Below the pieces are notes generated by a model. The model saw only the letters and a list, made by a program, of their open reading frames with translations. It searched no databases and was not told the DNA's origin. A DNA stretch of 8,348 bases from NCBI GenBank assembly GCA_014378125.1, contig JACMOG010000291.1, positions 1-8,348 on the forward strand, in the 5' to 3' direction. Each line of letters starts with the position of its first letter. Within the stretch, counting starts at the first letter, position 1. Positions 5,331 through 8,348 of the stretch are shown here, piece after piece. Source of the stretch: Vitreoscilla sp. GTDB lineage: Bacteria > Pseudomonadota > Gammaproteobacteria > Burkholderiales > Burkholderiaceae. The translations under genes were made by a program, and so were the position numbers.

Positions 5331-8300
5331 TCAATGGAAGTCGCGGCTGCGCGTGACCAGCCCCTGCAACATGGGCGAGTGGTCCACCAGCGTCTTGGCC
5401 ACCAGGTGGCGCACCTCGCCCTCGCGCTGCCACACGCCGTAGACCGTGAGCAGCGAGGCCGCCAGCAAGGGCTTGCGCTGCAGCGCGGCCACCGCGGGCC
5501 AGACGATGACGTTGACGGTGCCTGTCTCGTCTTCGAGCGTCACGAACACCACGCCCTTGGCCGTGCCCGGCTGCTGCCGGTGCGTGACCAGCCCGCTGGC
5601 GCGCGCGAGCTGGCCCGGTCGATATTCGGCGTTGAGCAGCGAGGCCTGCTGCACCTTGAACGGCGCCAGCGCGGACCGCAGCAAGGCCAGTGGATGGCCC
5701 TTCAACGACAGGCCCAAGGCGCGGTAGTCGGCCAGCACGGCGTCGCCGAGCGTGGCGGCCTCGAACTCGGGCTGCGCATCCTCGACGGTGCGCGTGGTGC
5801 GCAGCAGCGGCGTGGCGCGGGTGTCGACGCCGGCCACGGCCCAGATGGCGTCGCGCCGCTCGCCGGCCAGGCCCGACAGCGCGTCGGAGCCGGCCAGGCA
5901 TTGCATGGCGTGGGTGTCGAGCTCGCCCCGGCGGGAGAGGTCTTCGACGTTGGCGAACGCCGCCTGCGCGCGGGCGGCCATGGTGCGCAGGCCCTCCTCC
6001 TCGCCCAGCCCGCTGACCCGGTTCAGGCCCAGCCGCACGGCGAACTGCCGTCCGGGGATGGCGCGCTCGGCGCACGCGGGCACCGCCTCGTGCGGCGCCT
6101 GCGGCTCCAGCGTGGACTCCCAGTCGCTGATGGTGATGTCCACGGGGCGCACCACCACCCCGTGGGCGCGCGCGTCACGCACGAGCTGGGGCGCGGCGTA
6201 GAAGCCCATGGGCAGGCTGTTGAGCAGCGCGGCCAGGAACGCGTCGGGATGGTGGCGCTTGATCCACGCGCTGACGTACACCAGCAGCGCGAAGCTGGCG
6301 GCATGGCTCTCGGGGAATCCGTATTCGCCGAAGCCCTCGATCTGCTTGAAGATGGACTCGGCGTACTCGAGCTTGTAGTTCTTGGCCACCATGCGGCTGA
6401 TCAGCTTTTCCTTGAACGGCCCCAGTCCACCCTTGCGCTTCCAGGCGGCCATGGCGCGCCGTAGCTGGTCGGCCTCGCCCGGGGTGAAGTCGGCCGCGAG
6501 GATGGCCAGCTGCATCACCTGCTCCTGGAAGATGGGCACGCCCAGCGTGCGCTCGAGTGCGGCCTTGGCCTCGTCGCTGGGATAAGTGACGGGCTCCTTC
6601 TGCTCGCGCCGCTTCAGGTAGGGATGCACCATGCCGCCCTGGATGGGGCCCGGACGCACGATGGCCACCTCCACCACCAGGTCGTAGAACCTGGCGGGCT
6701 TCAGGCGCGGCAGCATGCTCATCTGCGCGCGGCTCTCCACCTGGAACACGCCCACCGAATCGCCGGTGCACAGCATGTCGTAGACCGCCTTGTCTTCCTC
6801 CGGGATATCTTGCAGGCTGGCGTCGCTGTGCAGCTCGTCGCGCTCGGGCACGATGCCCATGGCCGCGGCCGCGCCGGCGCTGGAGAAGGCATTGGAGTGG
6901 CGCTCGATGCGCGTGGCGCCGTTGCCCACATGCACCTCGCGATCCTGCTGCGCCTGCCGCCGGGCCTCGATGACCCAGCCCGGCGGCGGCGGCCCCGGCA
7001 TCAGCTGGCGCATCTTGGCGTCGACGAACAGCAGGCCGCGCCGCAGCGCGCTGAGCATGCCCAGCGCGAGGATGTCCACCTTCAGCAGCTTGAGCACGTC
7101 GAGGTCGTCCTTGTCCCACTGGATGACCGTGCGCTTGTCCATGGCGGCGTTCTCCACCGGCACCAGCAGCGCCACGTCGTCGCGCGCGATGACGAAGCCG
7201 CCCGGGTGCTGGCTGAGGTGGCGCGGCTGGTTGCGCAGCTGCAGGGTCAGCGCGATCCACTGGAAGCCCAGCCGCGACTCGGGATCGAAGCCGTGCTCGC
7301 GCAACGCGATGGCCAGCCGCTCGTCGGCGCCGCTGGGCGCCGCGGCCCCGCCCACGTGGTGCAGCGAACGCGTGACCGCATCGATGCGGTCGAGGTCGAT
7401 GCCCAGCGCGCGCCCGACGTCGCGCACCGCCGACTTGGTGCGGTAGCGGATGATGACGCCGGTGAGCGCGGCGCGATGGCGGCCATACTTCTGGTAGAGG
7501 TACTGGATCACCTCTTCGCGGCGCTGGTGCTCGAAGTCGAGGTCGATGTCGGGCGGCTCGCCGCGCTCCTCGCTGATGAAGCGTTCGAACAGCACCTCGG
7601 AGCGTCCCGGGTCGACCTCGGTGACGCCCAGGCAGTAGCAGACCGCCGAGTTGGCCGCGCTGCCGCGGCCCTGGCACAGGATGCCGCGTGCCCGCGCCCA
7701 GGCCACGATGTCGGCCACCGTGAGGAAGTAGGCCTCGTAGCGCAGCCGCGCGATGAGGCCCAGCTCGTGCTCGATGAGGCCCAGCACCTTGGCGGGAATG
7801 CCCGCGGGAAAGCGACGCTCGGCCCCGGCCTCGGTGAGCGTGCGCAGCCAGCTGGCGGGGGTCTGTCCCGCCGGCACGATCTCCTGCGGGTACTCGTACT
7901 TGAGCTCGCCGAGAGAGAACTTGCATAACCCCGCGATGGCCACCGTCTCGGCCAGCCACTCGGGTTCGTACAAAGCCTGCAGGCGCGCCCGCGAACGCAG
8001 GTGCGCCTCGGCATTGGGCGACAACGCATGCCCGCACTCGGCCACGGTGCGCTGCAGGCGCGTGGCGGTGAGCATGTCCTGCAGCGGCTTGGCCGCGCGC
8101 GTGGCCATCAGCACGTCGCCTACCGCGGCGATGCGCAGGCCCGTGGCGGCGGCCACGGACTTCACGCGCTCGCGCACCTCGTCGTCGTCGCCCTGCATCA
8201 GCAGCGGCATGGCCAGCCCCGCGCGATCGCCGAACCAGGTCTTGAGCCACTGGGCCTGCGCCAGCAGCGACTCGAACGACAGGGCCGTGGAGGGACGCGG

Positions 8301-8348
8301 CGGCGGCGCGGGCCGGGCGGCACGCCGGGGCGCTGCCGGCGGCGTGGC
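5331..8348 (-). CDS. dnaE2: Error-prone DNA polymerase DnaE2 (ImuC), 5' end beyond window
   Basis: This is a C-family replicative-type polymerase that, with ImuA and ImuB, carries out damage-induced mutagenic translesion synthesis. The frame stays open to the right edge, leaving 1005 residues; the true start lies outside. The ATG at 8210 is internal: the 46 codons before it (including ESLLAQAQWLKTWFGDRAGLAM) continue the PHP domain. Counting that Met as 1, the end of the PHP domain covers ~1-75, then CQGRGSAANSAVCYCLG (179-195), catalytic Asp221 and Asp223 in PPDIDLDF, LSQHPGGFVI (332-341), third catalytic Asp379 in LLKVDILALGML, VGVFQVESRAQMSMLPRL and VRPGPIQGGMVHPYL (486-532). A helix-hairpin-helix part (~726-790) and an OB fold (~866-945) follow. 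The end lacks the tau-binding region of DnaE, as normal for DnaE2. Odd points are ~50 extra residues at about 401-460 and GDVLMATR where the PHP metal motif usually has His. The gene leads the minus-strand row; imuA and imuB usually precede it, which would place them, and any LexA site, beyond the right edge. Confidence 0.96.
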   Translation of the reverse strand, partial: ATPPAAPRRAARPAPPPRPSTALSFESLLAQAQWLKTWFGDRAGLAMPLLMQGDDDEVRERVKSVAAATGLRIAAVGDVLMATRAAKPLQDMLTATRLQRTVAECGHALSPNAEAHLRSRARLQALYEPEWLAETVAIAGLCKFSLGELKYEYPQEIVPAGQTPASWLRTLTEAGAERRFPAGIPAKVLGLIEHELGLIARLRYEAYFLTVADIVAWARARGILCQGRGSAANSAVCYCLGVTEVDPGRSEVLFERFISEERGEPPDIDLDFEHQRREEVIQYLYQKYGRHRAALTGVIIRYRTKSAVRDVGRALGIDLDRIDAVTRSLHHVGGAAAPSGADERLAIALREHGFDPESRLGFQWIALTLQLRNQPRHLSQHPGGFVIARDDVALLVPVENAAMDKRTVIQWDKDDLDVLKLLKVDILALGMLSALRRGLLFVDAKMRQLMPGPPPPGWVIEARRQAQQDREVHVGNGATRIERHSNAFSSAGAAAAMGIVPERDELHSDASLQDIPEEDKAVYDMLCTGDSVGVFQVESRAQMSMLPRLKPARFYDLVVEVAIVRPGPIQGGMVHPYLKRREQKEPVTYPSDEAKAALERTLGVPIFQEQVMQLAILAADFTPGEADQLRRAMAAWKRKGGLGPFKEKLISRMVAKNYKLEYAESIFKQIEGFGEYGFPESHAASFALLVYVSAWIKRHHPDAFLAALLNSLPMGFYAAPQLVRDARAHGVVVRPVDITISDWESTLEPQAPHEAVPACAERAIPGRQFAVRLGLNRVSGLGEEEGLRTMAARAQAAFANVEDLSRRGELDTHAMQCLAGSDALSGLAGERRDAIWAVAGVDTRATPLLRTTRTVEDAQPEFEAATLGDAVLADYRALGLSLKGHPLALLRSALAPFKVQQASLLNAEYRPGQLARASGLVTHRQQPGTAKGVVFVTLEDETGTVNVIVWPAVAALQRKPLLAASLLTVYGVWQREGEVRHLVAKTLVDHSPMLQGLVTRSRDFH

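Noticed and set aside
6624..7928. 434-codon plus-strand open frame inside dnaE2
   Set aside because: Antisense shadow of the strongly conserved polymerase gene; composition typical of shadow frames.
1..8348. CRISPR array, tRNA, rRNA, transposase or phage genes
   Set aside because: Searched by eye on both strands; the only repeats are the 18-bp tandem units, the inverted repeat and the Sel1 coding repeats, and no structural RNA or transposase motif is visible.

Overview
This window is very GC-rich, with strong G/C preference at third codon positions. Its best-matched families (a DnaE2 error-prone polymerase, a Burkholderiales-type prolyl 4-hydroxylase-like oxygenase, YaaA) point to a betaproteobacterium, probably a Burkholderiales member of the Rubrivivax/Leptothrix/Comamonadaceae kind. 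The lineage is an inference from protein style; no rRNA or other marker is present.

Layout from left to right. Bases 1 to about 452 hold no convincing gene. They contain a long near-perfect inverted repeat (142-238), an 18-bp tandem repeat (243-296) and a short C tract. Then comes a plus-strand membrane diguanylate cyclase (453-1607). It converges on four minus-strand genes that fill the rest of the window. In their direction of transcription these are: the error-prone DNA polymerase gene dnaE2 (its 5' end lies beyond the right edge), a secreted Sel1-repeat protein with ten uninterrupted 36-residue repeats, yaaA (peroxide stress protein), and a 2OG-Fe(II) dioxygenase of the prolyl 4-hydroxylase type. 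A GC-rich hairpin sits in the 27-bp gap between the convergent cyclase and oxygenase genes.

The four minus-strand genes are separated by 78, 87 and 84 bp. That is loose for a tight operon but compatible with a read-through transcript plus internal promoters; a weak sigma70-like promoter is visible before the Sel1 gene. DnaE2 (damage-induced mutagenic synthesis) and YaaA (limits iron-dependent damage under H2O2) both belong to DNA-damage and oxidative-stress physiology. The partner genes imuA and imuB, which usually precede dnaE2, would lie just beyond the right edge. No link of the Sel1 protein or the dioxygenase to this theme can be shown from the sequence.

I see ordinary chromosomal housekeeping and accessory genes, not an obvious new system. 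The points most worth checking are an insertion of about 50 residues at the palm/fingers junction of DnaE2, a degenerate PHP motif in the same protein, a C-terminal extension on YaaA, the UBA-like N-terminal domain of the oxygenase, and the inverted plus tandem repeat region upstream of the cyclase.
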